Shown piece after piece: positions 40,450 to 49,745 of a stretch of 64,000 bases of DNA. Under the pieces are notes generated by a model, which was not told where the DNA came from, searched no databases, and was given only the letters and a program-made list of their open reading frames with translations. Every line of letters begins with the position of its first letter. The stretch's first letter is position 1. This DNA is from Oscillospiraceae bacterium (GTDB lineage: Bacteria; Bacillota; Clostridia; Lachnospirales; Lachnospiraceae): contig JAETOO010000010.1 in the NCBI GenBank assembly GCA_021771715.1, positions 53,734 through 117,733 of the forward strand, in the 5' to 3' direction. The translations under genes were made by a program, and so were the position numbers.

Positions 40450-41913
40450 ATGAAGCTTAGCATGTGGATCCTGGCCGATTGGCTGAAAAAATACCGTCCG
40501 GTCGCCAAAATTGAGTCCGGCGAGCCGGTTTTGCGCAGCGCCCGTATTCTGACGGCAGAAAAAACGCTGGAGCCGCATATCGTGTACCTGGCTCCGGCAA
40601 AAGACTATATTTCCAACGAACCGCAGAAAATCATCTGCGTCCACGGACACGATATGATTTTGCTGGATGCGGAAGATCTGGATTTGGTATTAAATGATAT
40701 TTTTGACGCGTTCGATTATTACAACGGCTGGTCGGACGGCATGATCCGGGATATTCAAAACGGCTGTAATCTCCAGCACCTGATGGACGCAGGTCATCAG
40801 GCGATCGGCCAGCCCATGATGATTTTTGACGCAAATCACATGGTCACCGCCTACACAAAACAATATCTCCGTGGAACGCTGGACCCGGAATGGGATGTCA
40901 TGCTGGAGACCAAAAGCGTTTCCCTGGAGGCGTTAAAGCGTATGAAGGAGCATTTGCACCGCTCGCAGTTTATGCACTCGGTGGAAATACTGGATTTTCC
41001 CTTCTTTAACGAGAGAAGCCTCCAGCGAATGCTGTTTCAGGGACGGTTTGCCAACGGCAGGCTGATTGTCCTGGAGGTAAACGAGCCGATTACTCCGTCT
41101 ATGATGCAGCTCGTAGATTCCTTTGGCCGGATTCTGGAAGTGTGGATGGAGCACAATGTAAAGAATGAGGAATTAAAAGAAGAAAGCGCGATTTTCTGCG
41201 AGATCCTGGAGGGAAACAGCGTTTCGTTTCAGGAACTGGACTACAAACTGAATCTGGTCGGCTGGAAACCGGAGCATGAGAAGGCTCTTTTTATGATCAA
41301 AATTCCGCGCTCGCACCAGATGATTACGTACCCGCTTCTCTACACGCTGCAGAGGAGCTTTGAGGCCTGCTATGTGTTCCTCTGCCATGAGGCGATCTTT
41401 CTGCTGGCAAATCTGGTTCTGGGGTCGTACCCGGAGATCGGGCAAAGGCTTACAGCGATTCTGTATCAAAGCGGGGTCTGCTGCGGCGTCAGCTATTTCT
41501 TTCAGGATATGAGGCAATTACCCATGTGCGAGGAACAATGCCGGTTTACCCTGCAGTGCGCGCCGGGCGAAAAGGGGCACCTTTACCGCTGCCAGGAGTA
41601 CGCCTTTGACTACCTGAAAAGCCTGCTGAGCACCCGGATCAGCCAGGCGGTCGTCCATCCCGCCCTGCAGCAGCTGAAAAGCTACGATGCCAGCACCAAA
41701 AACGCGCTGTACGCGACGCTGAAAACCTATCTGGACTGCAGCTGCAATTTGGTGCAGGCCTCAAAAATCCTGAGCCTGCACCGGAATTCCCTGCTGTACC
41801 GTCTGCACAAAATCGAGGAGATCACCGGCCTGCAGCTGGACGATCCGCAGGTGCGGACGTATCTGATCGTTTCCTACCTGATAGACGGCGGGGAAACACG
41901 GTCTGTGTCCTGA
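40450..41913 (+). CDS. PucR/CdaR-type transcriptional regulator
   Basis: 487 residues. The C-terminal 60 residues contain the PucR-type helix-turn-helix (TYLDCSCNLVQASKILSLHR then NSLLYRLHKIEEITG). The long N-terminus has a PucR-like ligand part with LSMWILADWLKKYRP and a GGDEF-like degenerate middle (GVCCGVSYFFQDMRQL). Such proteins activate catabolic genes in response to a substrate. It is divergent from the UroD-like gene, its most likely target. Start after AAGGAAAGGGATGAGACA. Confidence 0.87.
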   Translation: MKLSMWILADWLKKYRPVAKIESGEPVLRSARILTAEKTLEPHIVYLAPAKDYISNEPQKIICVHGHDMILLDAEDLDLVLNDIFDAFDYYNGWSDGMIRDIQNGCNLQHLMDAGHQAIGQPMMIFDANHMVTAYTKQYLRGTLDPEWDVMLETKSVSLEALKRMKEHLHRSQFMHSVEILDFPFFNERSLQRMLFQGRFANGRLIVLEVNEPITPSMMQLVDSFGRILEVWMEHNVKNEELKEESAIFCEILEGNSVSFQELDYKLNLVGWKPEHEKALFMIKIPRSHQMITYPLLYTLQRSFEACYVFLCHEAIFLLANLVLGSYPEIGQRLTAILYQSGVCCGVSYFFQDMRQLPMCEEQCRFTLQCAPGEKGHLYRCQEYAFDYLKSLLSTRISQAVVHPALQQLKSYDASTKNALYATLKTYLDCSCNLVQASKILSLHRNSLLYRLHKIEEITGLQLDDPQVRTYLIVSYLIDGGETRSVS

Positions 41914-41915
41914 AC

Positions 41916-44060
41916 TCAGATCCGCATCGTCAGCGAGATTCTCTTTTTCTGCAGGTCGACGCCGAGCACCTTCACCTCGACGATGTCCCCGACGCTGACC
42001 ACCTCGAGCGGGTGCTTCACAAACTTCTTGTCGGTGAGCTGTGAGATGTGGACGAGGCCGTCCTGGTGGACGCCGATGTCCACAAAGGCGCCGAAGTCAA
42101 TCACATTCCGCACCGTTCCCTTCAGGATCATGCCCTCCTTCAGATCCTTCATCTCCAGCACATCCGTGCGCAGGATCGGCTTTGGCATCTCGTCGCGCGG
42201 GTCGCGGCCAGGCTTGCACAGCTCCTGGACGATGTCGCGCAGCGTCGGCTCTCCGATCCCGATGCGCTCTGCCATCTTCTTGTAGTCCCGGACATAGATC
42301 GCCTTCGCCCCGGACTCCGCCGCCCAGTCGGCCGAGTAGCCGAGCTCCGCGAGCAGCTTCTTCGCCGCCTCGTAGCTCTCCGGGTGGATGCTTGTCGCGT
42401 CGAACGGGTTCTCGCCGCCCGCGATCCGCATGAAGCCCGCGCACTGCTCGAACGCCTTTGGCCCGAGCTTCGGCACCTTCAGAAGCTCCCTGCGGCTTCT
42501 GAACCGGCCGTTCTCCTCGCGGTACGCCACGATGTTCTTGGCGATCGTCTTCGTGATCCCGGAGATGTGCTCCATCAGCGGCACGGACGCCGTGTTCAAA
42601 TCGACGCCGACGCGGTTCACACTGTCCTCGACGACGCCGTCCAGCGCTTCCCCGAGCTTTTTCTGGTTCATATCGTGCTGGTACTGCCCGACTCCGATCG
42701 ACTTCGGGTCGATCTTGACCAGCTCTGCGAGCGGATCCTGCACCCGGCGGGCGATGGACGCCGCGCTGCGCTGCCCCACGTCAAAATTCGGGAACTCCTC
42801 GGTCGCCAGCTTGCTCGCCGAGTAGACGGAGGCCCCCGCCTCGTTCGTGATCACGTACGACACCTGTTCCGGAATTTCTTTCAGGAGCTCTACGATGATC
42901 TGCTCCGACTCCCGCGACGCCGTCCCGTTTCCGAGCGAGATCAGCGTGACGCCGTATTTTCTGATCAGCTTTTTCAGCGTCTCCTTGGCGGCGCGGATCT
43001 TCGCGTCGTTCGTCGGGGCCGTCGGGTAGATCACGGCGGTCTCCAGCACCTTCCCCGTCGCGTCGACCACAGCCAGCTTGCAGCCGGTGCGGAACGCCGG
43101 ATCCCAGCCGAGCACGACCTGCCCGGCGATCGGCGGCTGCATCAGCAGCTGCTCCAGGTTCTTCCCGAAGACCGAGATCGCGCCGTCCTCCGCCCGCTCC
43201 GTCAGCTCATTGCGGATCTCCCGCTCGATCGCAGGCCCGATCAGCCGCTTGTAGCCATCCGACACTGCCTCGCGCAGCACGGGCGACGTGTGCGGGTTGT
43301 CGCGCGTGATCACCTGGCGCTCGAGGTACGCGAGGATCTTCTCCTCCGGCGCCTCGATCTTTACCGTCAGAAATTTCTCCTTCTCGCCCCGGTTCACCGC
43401 CAGCACGCGGTGTCCGGCCACGCGCTGCAGCGGCTCCGTGTAATTGTAGTACATCTCGTAGACCGACTCCGCCTTCTCATCGCGCGCGGCCGTCGTGAGC
43501 ATCCCCTCCCGCATCGTCATGGTGCGGATCCTGGTGCGGTAGTCCGCCTCGTCCGAGATCAGCTCCGCGATGATGTCCTGCGCGCCCGCGATCGCCTCCC
43601 CGGCCGTGCGCACCTCCTTCTCCTCCGAGAGATACTGCACAGCCTCCTGCTCCAGCGGAATCTTCGTCATCTGCAGCAGGATCACGTTCGCCAGCGGCTC
43701 CAGTCCCTTCTCCTTCGCGATCGTCGCGCGTGTCCGGCGCTTTGGCCGGTACGGGCGGTACAGATCCTCGAGCGCTACGAGCGTCTGCGCAGCCTCTATC
43801 TGCGCGCGAAGCTCGTCCGTCAGCTTCCCCTGCTCCTCGATCGTCGAGAGGATCTGCGTCTTTTTCTCCTCAAGACTGCGCAGATACGCGAGACGCTCCG
43901 ACAGCTTTCTGAGCACCTCGTCGTTCAGGGAACCGTGCGCCTCCTTGCGGTACCGCGCGATAAACGGGATCGTGTTCCCGTCGTCGATCAGCTTCACCAC
44001 GGCCTCCGCCTGCCAGCTCTTAATCTCCAGCTCATTGGCAAGTGTCTTTATAATATCCAT
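41916..44060 (-). CDS. tex: Tex family RNA-binding protein
   Basis: 714 residues from ATG 44060 after GGAGAGACAGG. Domain order: helical Tex N-terminus (SWQAEAVVKLIDDGNTIPFI, RYRKEAHGSLNDEVLRKL), YqgF-like RNase H fold (VVLGWDPAFRTGCKLAVVD), HhH pair (VGVDLNTASVPLMEHISGI), and a C-terminal S1 domain (GTVRNVIDFGAFVDIGVHQD). Tex is a conserved transcription-associated nucleic-acid-binding protein. Converges with the PucR-type gene with only 2 bases between. Confidence 0.96.
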   Translation of the reverse strand: MDIIKTLANELEIKSWQAEAVVKLIDDGNTIPFIARYRKEAHGSLNDEVLRKLSERLAYLRSLEEKKTQILSTIEEQGKLTDELRAQIEAAQTLVALEDLYRPYRPKRRTRATIAKEKGLEPLANVILLQMTKIPLEQEAVQYLSEEKEVRTAGEAIAGAQDIIAELISDEADYRTRIRTMTMREGMLTTAARDEKAESVYEMYYNYTEPLQRVAGHRVLAVNRGEKEKFLTVKIEAPEEKILAYLERQVITRDNPHTSPVLREAVSDGYKRLIGPAIEREIRNELTERAEDGAISVFGKNLEQLLMQPPIAGQVVLGWDPAFRTGCKLAVVDATGKVLETAVIYPTAPTNDAKIRAAKETLKKLIRKYGVTLISLGNGTASRESEQIIVELLKEIPEQVSYVITNEAGASVYSASKLATEEFPNFDVGQRSAASIARRVQDPLAELVKIDPKSIGVGQYQHDMNQKKLGEALDGVVEDSVNRVGVDLNTASVPLMEHISGITKTIAKNIVAYREENGRFRSRRELLKVPKLGPKAFEQCAGFMRIAGGENPFDATSIHPESYEAAKKLLAELGYSADWAAESGAKAIYVRDYKKMAERIGIGEPTLRDIVQELCKPGRDPRDEMPKPILRTDVLEMKDLKEGMILKGTVRNVIDFGAFVDIGVHQDGLVHISQLTDKKFVKHPLEVVSVGDIVEVKVLGVDLQKKRISLTMRI

Positions 44061-44380
44061 CCTGTCTCTCCTTCTCCTGCAGGCGATCTTCTGTACTGCC
44101 TGCGCTCTGTCAAATGTAACGCTCAGTCTGCAACCAGACTGCAACTCCTGGTATTATATAGGAAATTTCCCGATCCCGCAAGTGCCTTGCATCCCGTCGG
44201 CTAGTGTGCTATGATGAGGGTGCTGTTCGTGGTCTTGCCGACCGCGGACAACGGCACACATCCGCCATCCTGCCGACAGCGAACGACGGCGCTTTGCCCG
44301 ATCGCGGATGCGCAAGCAGCAACAGGATGCATCTGGCTGTCCGATTACAGCCGTTTTTTTCACTTACGGAGGAAATTTAC
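44061..44380. other. Intergenic leader with a rightward promoter
   Basis: TTGCAT (44187-44192), 17 bases, TATGAT (44210-44215) gives a good promoter for the two-gene membrane operon. About 165 bases of leader follow before the start codon, with short GC-rich direct repeats (GACCGCGGACAACGG-like). No gene is seen. Confidence 0.6.
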
Positions 44381-44968
44381 ATGCTACACAAAAACAGTAT
44401 GGCAACCGCAGCGCTCGCGCTCGGTATCTTTGCGGTCTTCTCCGGCTCCATGCCGCTGACCGCCGTTCCGCTCGGAGCGCTCGCCGTGCTCTGCGCGATC
44501 CTGTCGAAAACGGACCGGCATCTGCCCGGCAAGAGCATCGCCGGCATGATCGCCGGAATTATCGCCGCGGTGGGAAGCTGCGCGATCACGGCGCAGACCT
44601 TCTACTCCATCCAGAACAACCCGCAGATGCGCGCCTACTATGCGCAGATTCTCGACTCCCTGCTGGAGGAATACGGACTGGCCGACGGCTACAATCCCTT
44701 CCGCGACGCACCGTCAGACAATCCGGCGTCAGGTACAGATGACGATTCCAAGACTCCGGCTCCCGAGGAGGCGCCGCAGCAGACTCCGAATCCCGCGGTT
44801 CCGTCTCCCGGAGAAGACGGCCGCAGCAGCGACGACTATTTTGACTCTCTGTACGACGACTACTTCCGGTATTTCTACGGGGCTGACCCGTACCACGGCA
44901 CCCCGGAGCCGTCCGCACCTACGCCGGCGCAGCCCTCCGGCAACTCTCTGGGAGGTGAGTATATATGA
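44381..44968 (+). CDS. DUF4190-like membrane protein with acidic Pro-rich tail
   Basis: 195 residues from ATG 44381 after CGGAGGAAATTTAC. Residues 5-80 contain two membrane helices with a short loop (MATAALALGIFAVFSGSMPL; GKSIAGMIAGIIAAVGSCAI), as in DUF4190 proteins. The rest is extracytoplasmic or cytoplasmic low complexity rich in Pro, Asp, Ser and Tyr (SSDDYFDSLYDDYFRYFYG). The stop overlaps the next start (ATGA), so the two are co-translated. Function unknown. Confidence 0.78.
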   Translation: MLHKNSMATAALALGIFAVFSGSMPLTAVPLGALAVLCAILSKTDRHLPGKSIAGMIAGIIAAVGSCAITAQTFYSIQNNPQMRAYYAQILDSLLEEYGLADGYNPFRDAPSDNPASGTDDDSKTPAPEEAPQQTPNPAVPSPGEDGRSSDDYFDSLYDDYFRYFYGADPYHGTPEPSAPTPAQPSGNSLGGEYI

Positions 44969-45675
44969 ATCCACAGCTGAAAAGAAGTATTCTCAAGCGC
45001 GATGCCAAACATGCCCTTATGGGCTGTTACGGAGTCGGCGCACTGACGACGCTGCTCGTGCTCGGCAGCAGCCTGCTGCTCAACTATCTGACGCTCTTTG
45101 CCGTCCCGGTCGTCGACAGTGTATTCACTCTGATCCTTGAGCTCCTTGCGCTCGCTGTCACCAATATCCTCTACACGCTAGTGCTCGCGGGCATGTACCG
45201 GCTGTACCTGAACCTCGTGCAGCGCCAGCCTGTCCGCTACCGCGATCTGCTCTCGGCGTTCCAGAATCACCCGGAGCCGATTGCCGCGTACTCGCTGCTC
45301 ACATTCGCGCTCCAGTACGGCATGCTCTGCCTCGGACAGTATACGTACCTGCGGGATACATTCTCTGCGCCGCTCGCTGTCCTGACGGCGGTCGTCGGCA
45401 TCGCTGCGCTCTGGTTCACCCTGACTTACCATGCAGTTCTGTTTCTGCACGCATGGGATCCGTGGCGCTCCACGCGCGAGCTGATGCGCGAGAGCCGGCA
45501 GCTGATGAGCGGAAACCGGCTGCGGTTCCTGCTGCTGCAGCTCTCATTTCTCGGCGTGCTCCTGCTCGCAGTGCTCTCCCTGGGGATCGGGATGCTCTTC
45601 GTCTTCCCCTACATCACCGTGACGGACGTCCTGTTCTGCCTGCGGCTGCTACAGGACGGAAATGGACAGGGATGA
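44965..45675 (+). CDS. DUF975-like integral membrane protein
   Basis: 236 residues with five or six membrane helices (GALTTLLVLGSSLLLNYLTL; LLALAVTNILYTLVLAGMYR; LLQLSFLGVLLLAVLSLGIG). The motif SRELMRESRQLMSGNRLRFL-like (RSTRELMRESRQLMSGNR) before the last helices is typical of DUF975 or YesL-like membrane proteins of Firmicutes. Coupled to the DUF4190-like gene. Role unknown. Confidence 0.78.
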   Translation: MNPQLKRSILKRDAKHALMGCYGVGALTTLLVLGSSLLLNYLTLFAVPVVDSVFTLILELLALAVTNILYTLVLAGMYRLYLNLVQRQPVRYRDLLSAFQNHPEPIAAYSLLTFALQYGMLCLGQYTYLRDTFSAPLAVLTAVVGIAALWFTLTYHAVLFLHAWDPWRSTRELMRESRQLMSGNRLRFLLLQLSFLGVLLLAVLSLGIGMLFVFPYITVTDVLFCLRLLQDGNGQG

Positions 45676-45766
45676 GAACATTCTAAGGCAAGCGTGTGCA
45701 GAGATGAGAATCTGCAGTACTGAGTATATACAAAAATAAGGATACGCAAAAAAAGCATGTACGGAA

Positions 45767-45850
45767 ATCCGTATGCGCTGAAATAATCCTGCACTGTGAT
45801 CAGTATGTGGTGAAATAATCCTGCACTGAAATCCGTATATACTGAGAGAA
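45767..45850. repeat. 32-bp degenerate tandem repeat
   Basis: Two full 32-base units (45767-45798, 45799-45830) share TGAAATAATCCTGCACTG; a third unit decays after ATCCGTATATACTGA. It lies in a 350-base gene-free gap after the DUF975-like gene; nothing else but the terminator is seen there. Confidence 0.65.
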
Positions 45851-45908
45851 GCACATGCAACAATGATCATATATAGATCATAAAATTTATGTGCCGGATA
45901 TATGAAAC

Positions 45909-45954
45909 AAAACCCCTCTATGTGTCTGAGCAATCATCGACATAGAGGGGTTTT
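45909..45954. terminator. Bidirectional terminator
   Basis: AAAACCCCTCTATGT and ACATAGAGGGGTTTT form a perfect 15-bp stem. It serves hom from the right and the membrane operon from the left. Confidence 0.9.
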
Positions 45955-46026
45955 CATGTTAAACCTGTCCCGCTGAATTCCGGACAAACGCCCGCCTGCG
46001 GACAGCTTTTGGAAACGCTATCTGTG

Positions 46027-47247
46027 CTACTTCTCCCGCACGCGGATCATCGAGAGGATGCCCTCGACCTTCGCTGCGCGCTCCTGGTAGTCCTGCTCGG
46101 TCATCTCCTGCGTGAGGAAGCCGTACTCGCCCGCGAGCCCGGCCTGCACCGTCTCGATTCCGCCGAAGATGTCCGCCACCTTCGCCGCGTCCGCAGCATC
46201 TCCCTTTACGCGGACAAAATAGCGCTTCCGCGTCTTGGAGATATCGGTCAGCGGCAATTTTTCCGGGCTCCACGAGGACATCACGCCCTTGCCGAGCGTC
46301 TGCGCCTCCTCGATCACATCGGCCACCACGGCGCTCGCAGTCGCCTCCTTGCCGGCGCCCTGTCCGTAGAACATCGCATCGCCGAGCATGTTCCCGTGCA
46401 CGAAGATCGCGTTGAAGACACCGTTCACCGCGTACAGCGGATCGTCCTTCCCGACCAGATGAGGAGCTACCATCGCCGTCACCTGGCTGCCCTCCTTCTT
46501 GCTGAACGCGAGCAGGCGGATCGTCCGGCCCATCGCCTTCGCGTAGAGGATGTCCGCCGACGAAATTTTCGAAATTCCCTCCGTGTAGACGTCCGTGTAG
46601 TCGACGCGCTGTCCGTACGCGAGCGACGAGAGGATCGCGATCTTCCGGCACGCGTCATAGCCCTCGACGTCCGCCTCCGGGTTGCGCTCCGCGTAGCCCT
46701 TCTGCTGTGCGTCCTTGAGCACCTCGTCGAACTCCAGCCCCTCGTCGATCATCTTCGTCAGGATGTAGTTCGTCGTGCCGTTCAGGATGCCGGTAATCTC
46801 GTCGATCACATCGGCACACAGGCAGGTGCGCAGCGGGCGGATGATCGGGATGCCGCCGCCGCAGCTCGCCTCGAACATGTAGCTCGCCTGATGCTCCTTC
46901 GCCAGCGCGAGCAGCTCTGTGCCGCGGTTCGCCACCAGCTCCTTGTTGGACGTACAGACACTCTTCCCGGCCTCGAGCGCACGCTTCGTAAACGTGAAGG
47001 CAGGCTCGACGCCCCCCATCGTCTCAACGACAATCTGTACCTCCGGATCGTTCACAATCACCTCGTAGTCATGCACGACCTTCTGCTCGTTCGGATCTCC
47101 CGGAAACTCTCTCAGATCCAGAATGTACTTCACGTGCAGGTCTGCACCCGACTTCCCCAGAATGCTGTCATGATTGGTGTCGATCACCTTCACTACTCCG
47201 GAACCCACTGTCCCGTATCCCAATACCGCTACCTGTACCTGTGCCAT
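46027..47247 (-). CDS. hom: Homoserine dehydrogenase
   Basis: Reduces aspartate semialdehyde to homoserine for threonine and methionine synthesis. 406 residues: Rossmann NAD(P) site AVLGYGTVGSGVVKV, catalytic domain GILNGTTNYILTKMIDEG and KGYAERNPEADVEGYDACRK (catalytic Lys/Asp), and a C-terminal ACT domain (KRYFVRVKGDAADAAKVADI) for feedback by threonine. It follows a UPF0735 ACT protein, the usual Firmicutes pairing. Full length. Confidence 0.97.
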   Translation of the reverse strand: MAQVQVAVLGYGTVGSGVVKVIDTNHDSILGKSGADLHVKYILDLREFPGDPNEQKVVHDYEVIVNDPEVQIVVETMGGVEPAFTFTKRALEAGKSVCTSNKELVANRGTELLALAKEHQASYMFEASCGGGIPIIRPLRTCLCADVIDEITGILNGTTNYILTKMIDEGLEFDEVLKDAQQKGYAERNPEADVEGYDACRKIAILSSLAYGQRVDYTDVYTEGISKISSADILYAKAMGRTIRLLAFSKKEGSQVTAMVAPHLVGKDDPLYAVNGVFNAIFVHGNMLGDAMFYGQGAGKEATASAVVADVIEEAQTLGKGVMSSWSPEKLPLTDISKTRKRYFVRVKGDAADAAKVADIFGGIETVQAGLAGEYGFLTQEMTEQDYQERAAKVEGILSMIRVREK

Positions 47248-47373
47248 CTCTCTTTCCCCGCCAGGCTGCCCCGGCCTTCCTTTCTCTTGTCTTTTACTTC
47301 TCTGAAACCATCTGCCTGCGCTTCATCCCCGCAGAGCACTCTCTTTTCTCATGCTGTCGTACCTCTGCTGAAC

Positions 47374-47546
47374 ATACCCGTGAGACGTTACTCCCGCGCA
47401 AGTATCACCTGCATACCTGCCATATAAAACTTCTCTGTCTGGAATACCTGCGAAGCGTTACTCCCGCGCGAGTATCACCTGCATACCTGCCGCATAAAAC
47501 CACTCTGTCCAAAATACCTGCGAAGCGCTACTCCCGCGCGAGTATC
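47374..47546. repeat. 70-bp tandem repeat that copies the end of the ACT gene
   Basis: Units at 47374-47443 and 47444-47513 and a partial third at 47514-47546. Shared core is GTTACTCCCGCGCGAGTATC. The third unit is the real 3' end of the UPF0735 gene, so the array appears to have grown by duplication of that gene end plus flanking bases into the gap before hom. Confidence 0.8.
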
Positions 47547-47971
47547 TTGAGATACTGCACGCCATTCTTCGCCTCGATCGTCTCGATCATGTTTGAGACG
47601 TCACCGGTCTCCGCCAGCACCTCCACGCTGATCGTCAGCGACGCGACTCCGTTGGTCGGAATACTCTGATGAAGCGTCTGAATATTCGCCCCGTACTCCG
47701 CGACCACCTTCAGCACGTCCGAGAGCAATCCCGGCTCATCGTGCATCTGCAGCACAAAGGTCAGAATCTTTCCCTTGATGTTGTCGCGGAACGGAAAAAT
47801 ATCGTCCTTGTACTTGTAAAACGAGCTCCGGCTGATTCCGACCTCGTCGGCCGCCTCCTGCACCGTCGCGACGCGCTTCGTGTCCAGCAGCCGCTTGGCC
47901 TCGACGACCTTCAAGAGGACCTCAGGCACAGCCTTCTCTCTGACCACAAAATATTTCGTTTTCTCCGCCAT
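47528..47971 (-). CDS. UPF0735 ACT domain protein (PheB-like)
   Basis: 147 residues from ATG 47971 after GAGGAGAACGATT. N-terminal helix-turn-helix (VATVQEAADEVGISRSSFYK) and C-terminal ACT domain (LTFVLQMHDEPGLLSDVLKV, NIQTLHQSIPTNGVASLTIS). The family is thought to be an amino-acid-sensing regulator linked to aromatic or threonine synthesis; it was named pheB in Bacillus. Located directly before hom. Confidence 0.92.
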   Translation of the reverse strand: MAEKTKYFVVREKAVPEVLLKVVEAKRLLDTKRVATVQEAADEVGISRSSFYKYKDDIFPFRDNIKGKILTFVLQMHDEPGLLSDVLKVVAEYGANIQTLHQSIPTNGVASLTISVEVLAETGDVSNMIETIEAKNGVQYLKILARE

Positions 47972-48078
47972 AATCGTTCTCCTCAGTATACCACCGTGAA
48001 CCGCAGCCGCGGATCGCTCCGCAGTGTTTGCGTATGGTGTACGTTTGTGTACCAATGAAAGATACTATCACATTTTCG

Positions 48079-48150
48079 AAAATGGCGCAACCATTTTTTC
48101 CGCGAATAGAGCAAAATGGAGCAGCCATTTTTCTGCAAATAAGGCAAAAC
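48079..48150. repeat. Tandem 34-bp hairpin units
   Basis: Hairpin 1: AAAATGG (48079) CGCAA CCATTTT; hairpin 2: AAAATGG (48113) AGCAG CCATTTT; a third decayed AAAACGG-GGCC follows at 48146. Period 34 bases. They lie in a 340-base gap upstream of both the ACT gene (leftward) and the DUF4143 ATPase (rightward). Confidence 0.65.
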
Positions 48151-48313
48151 GGAGCGGCCTTCCGGCTGTTGATGCGGACATTTCATGGTGGTCACGTATC
48201 CTGATTTCCGGAAAATGCTATAAAATGATAAAAAGTGGCTCATTTTTTTGTAAGAATGCTTGTATATCTCGCTCATTTTTTGTATAGTATAAATATAGAA
48301 AGGTGGATTGTTT

Positions 48314-49672
48314 ATGGCTGAGCTTTATTTAACACGAAAAATTGACCTTTACCTGCGCACGTGGAAAGAAGATCCAAATCGAAAGCCCCTCATTGTAAAG
48401 GGGCCAAGGCAGGTCGGCAAAACAGAATCCATCCTGCGATTTGCCACGGCAAACTATAAAAATGTAATCTACATCAATTTTGTGGAAGAGCCCAAGTACA
48501 AGCTCATCACAGAGGATGGATACGGAGCAGGAGACATCATCCGAACGATCTCGCGGATGGATCCGTCGAAACGGTTTGATCCAGGCGAAACGGTCCTCCT
48601 GTTTGATGAATTGCAGGAATTTCCGGAAATCGCTGCTTCCCTGAAATTTTTCAAAACAGACGGACGATTTGACATCATTTGCAGCGGCTCCCTGCTGGGC
48701 CTCCACTACAAACGAATTGAGAGCAACAGTGTAGGATATAAAACGGATTACGAAATGACGTCGCTGGATTTTGAAGAATTTCTGTGGGCGAAGGGGTATC
48801 AACCGTCTGTCATCAAGGAAATGCTATGGCATATGGAACACCTGGTGCCGTTCAACCAAGCGGAGATGCGGACCTTTGGCTTGCTCTTTCTGGATTACTG
48901 TATCCTGGGCGGAATGCCGGCCGTTCTGCGTGAATATATCCAGAGAGGAACCTTCGAGGGGACACTGGAACTCCAGAGGCAGCTTTTGGCAGATTACCGG
49001 GAGGATATCCGCAAATACGCCGACGGAATGGATCAGGCAAGAATCCTGAATGTCTTCGAACAGATTCCGGTGCAGTTGTCCAAGGAAAATAAGAAATTTC
49101 AAATTTCAAAGGTTGCAAAAGGTGCAAGGTTCAAGGACTACCGCGGCTGTATCGAATGGCTGAGAGATACAGGCATGATTCATACCTGCTATTGTCTGAA
49201 TTTCCCGGAGCTTCCGCTGAAAGGAAATTATGATGATACAAAATACAAACTCTACTTCTTCGACACCGGCCTCTTTGTCGCTATGCTGGACGAGGAAGCA
49301 CAGGAGGATCTGCGGGCAAACAAAAATCTCGGAGTGTATAAGGGCGCGCTGTACGAGAACATCGTCGGGGAAGCTCTGACAAAGTGCGGCTACGGATTGT
49401 ATTACTACAAGCGTGAAGATTCCACCCTGGAAGAAGACTTCTTCGTCAGGACACAACAAAACCTGCTGCCTGTCGAGGTGAAGGCAAAGCGCGGAACGGC
49501 AAAATCACTCCGGACTTTGATTCAGAGCGACACATACCCGGATATTGCGTACGGCATAAAATTCACAGCCGGAAATATCGGCTTTGACGACAACATTTAC
49601 ACCTTCCCTTACTTCTGTGCCTTTCTGTTAAAGACCTATCTAAAACGCATGGAGCAGCAGCGACCTGTATAA
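48314..49672 (+). CDS. AAA ATPase with DUF4143 domain
   Basis: 452 residues. N-terminal P-loop ATPase: Walker A KGPRQVGKTES (about 29-39), Walker B VLLFDELQEFP and sensor ICSGSLLG; C-terminal DUF4143 with a nuclease-like end (GALYENIVGEAL, YYYKREDSTLEEDF, LLPVEVKAKRGTAKSL, ExK motif). These proteins are common in anaerobes and have been suggested to act in mobile-element or DNA-repair functions; no role is proven. It is more AT-rich than the neighbouring genes, hinting at transfer. Start after AGGTGGATTGTTT. Confidence 0.9.
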   Translation: MAELYLTRKIDLYLRTWKEDPNRKPLIVKGPRQVGKTESILRFATANYKNVIYINFVEEPKYKLITEDGYGAGDIIRTISRMDPSKRFDPGETVLLFDELQEFPEIAASLKFFKTDGRFDIICSGSLLGLHYKRIESNSVGYKTDYEMTSLDFEEFLWAKGYQPSVIKEMLWHMEHLVPFNQAEMRTFGLLFLDYCILGGMPAVLREYIQRGTFEGTLELQRQLLADYREDIRKYADGMDQARILNVFEQIPVQLSKENKKFQISKVAKGARFKDYRGCIEWLRDTGMIHTCYCLNFPELPLKGNYDDTKYKLYFFDTGLFVAMLDEEAQEDLRANKNLGVYKGALYENIVGEALTKCGYGLYYYKREDSTLEEDFFVRTQQNLLPVEVKAKRGTAKSLRTLIQSDTYPDIAYGIKFTAGNIGFDDNIYTFPYFCAFLLKTYLKRMEQQRPV

Positions 49673-49680
49673 AAACAGAC

Positions 49681-49735
49681 GCCCGGAACGTTTTCTCTGT
49701 CACATTACATCTGAGATAGAGAAAGCGTTCCGGGC
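49681..49735. terminator. Bidirectional terminator between DUF4143 ATPase and prfB
   Basis: GCCCGGAACG(T)TTTCTCT pairs with AGAGAAA(G)CGTTCCGGGC in a stem of about 17 pairs. Confidence 0.85.
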
Positions 49736-49745
49736 ATCACTCTGT

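Noticed and set aside
42048..44204. 718-codon frame antisense to tex
   Set aside because: Same artefact; tex has complete domains on the minus strand.
45649..45933. 94-codon minus-strand frame in the gap after the membrane operon
   Set aside because: Consists of the translated 32-bp repeat and overlaps a strong terminator; no ribosome binding site.
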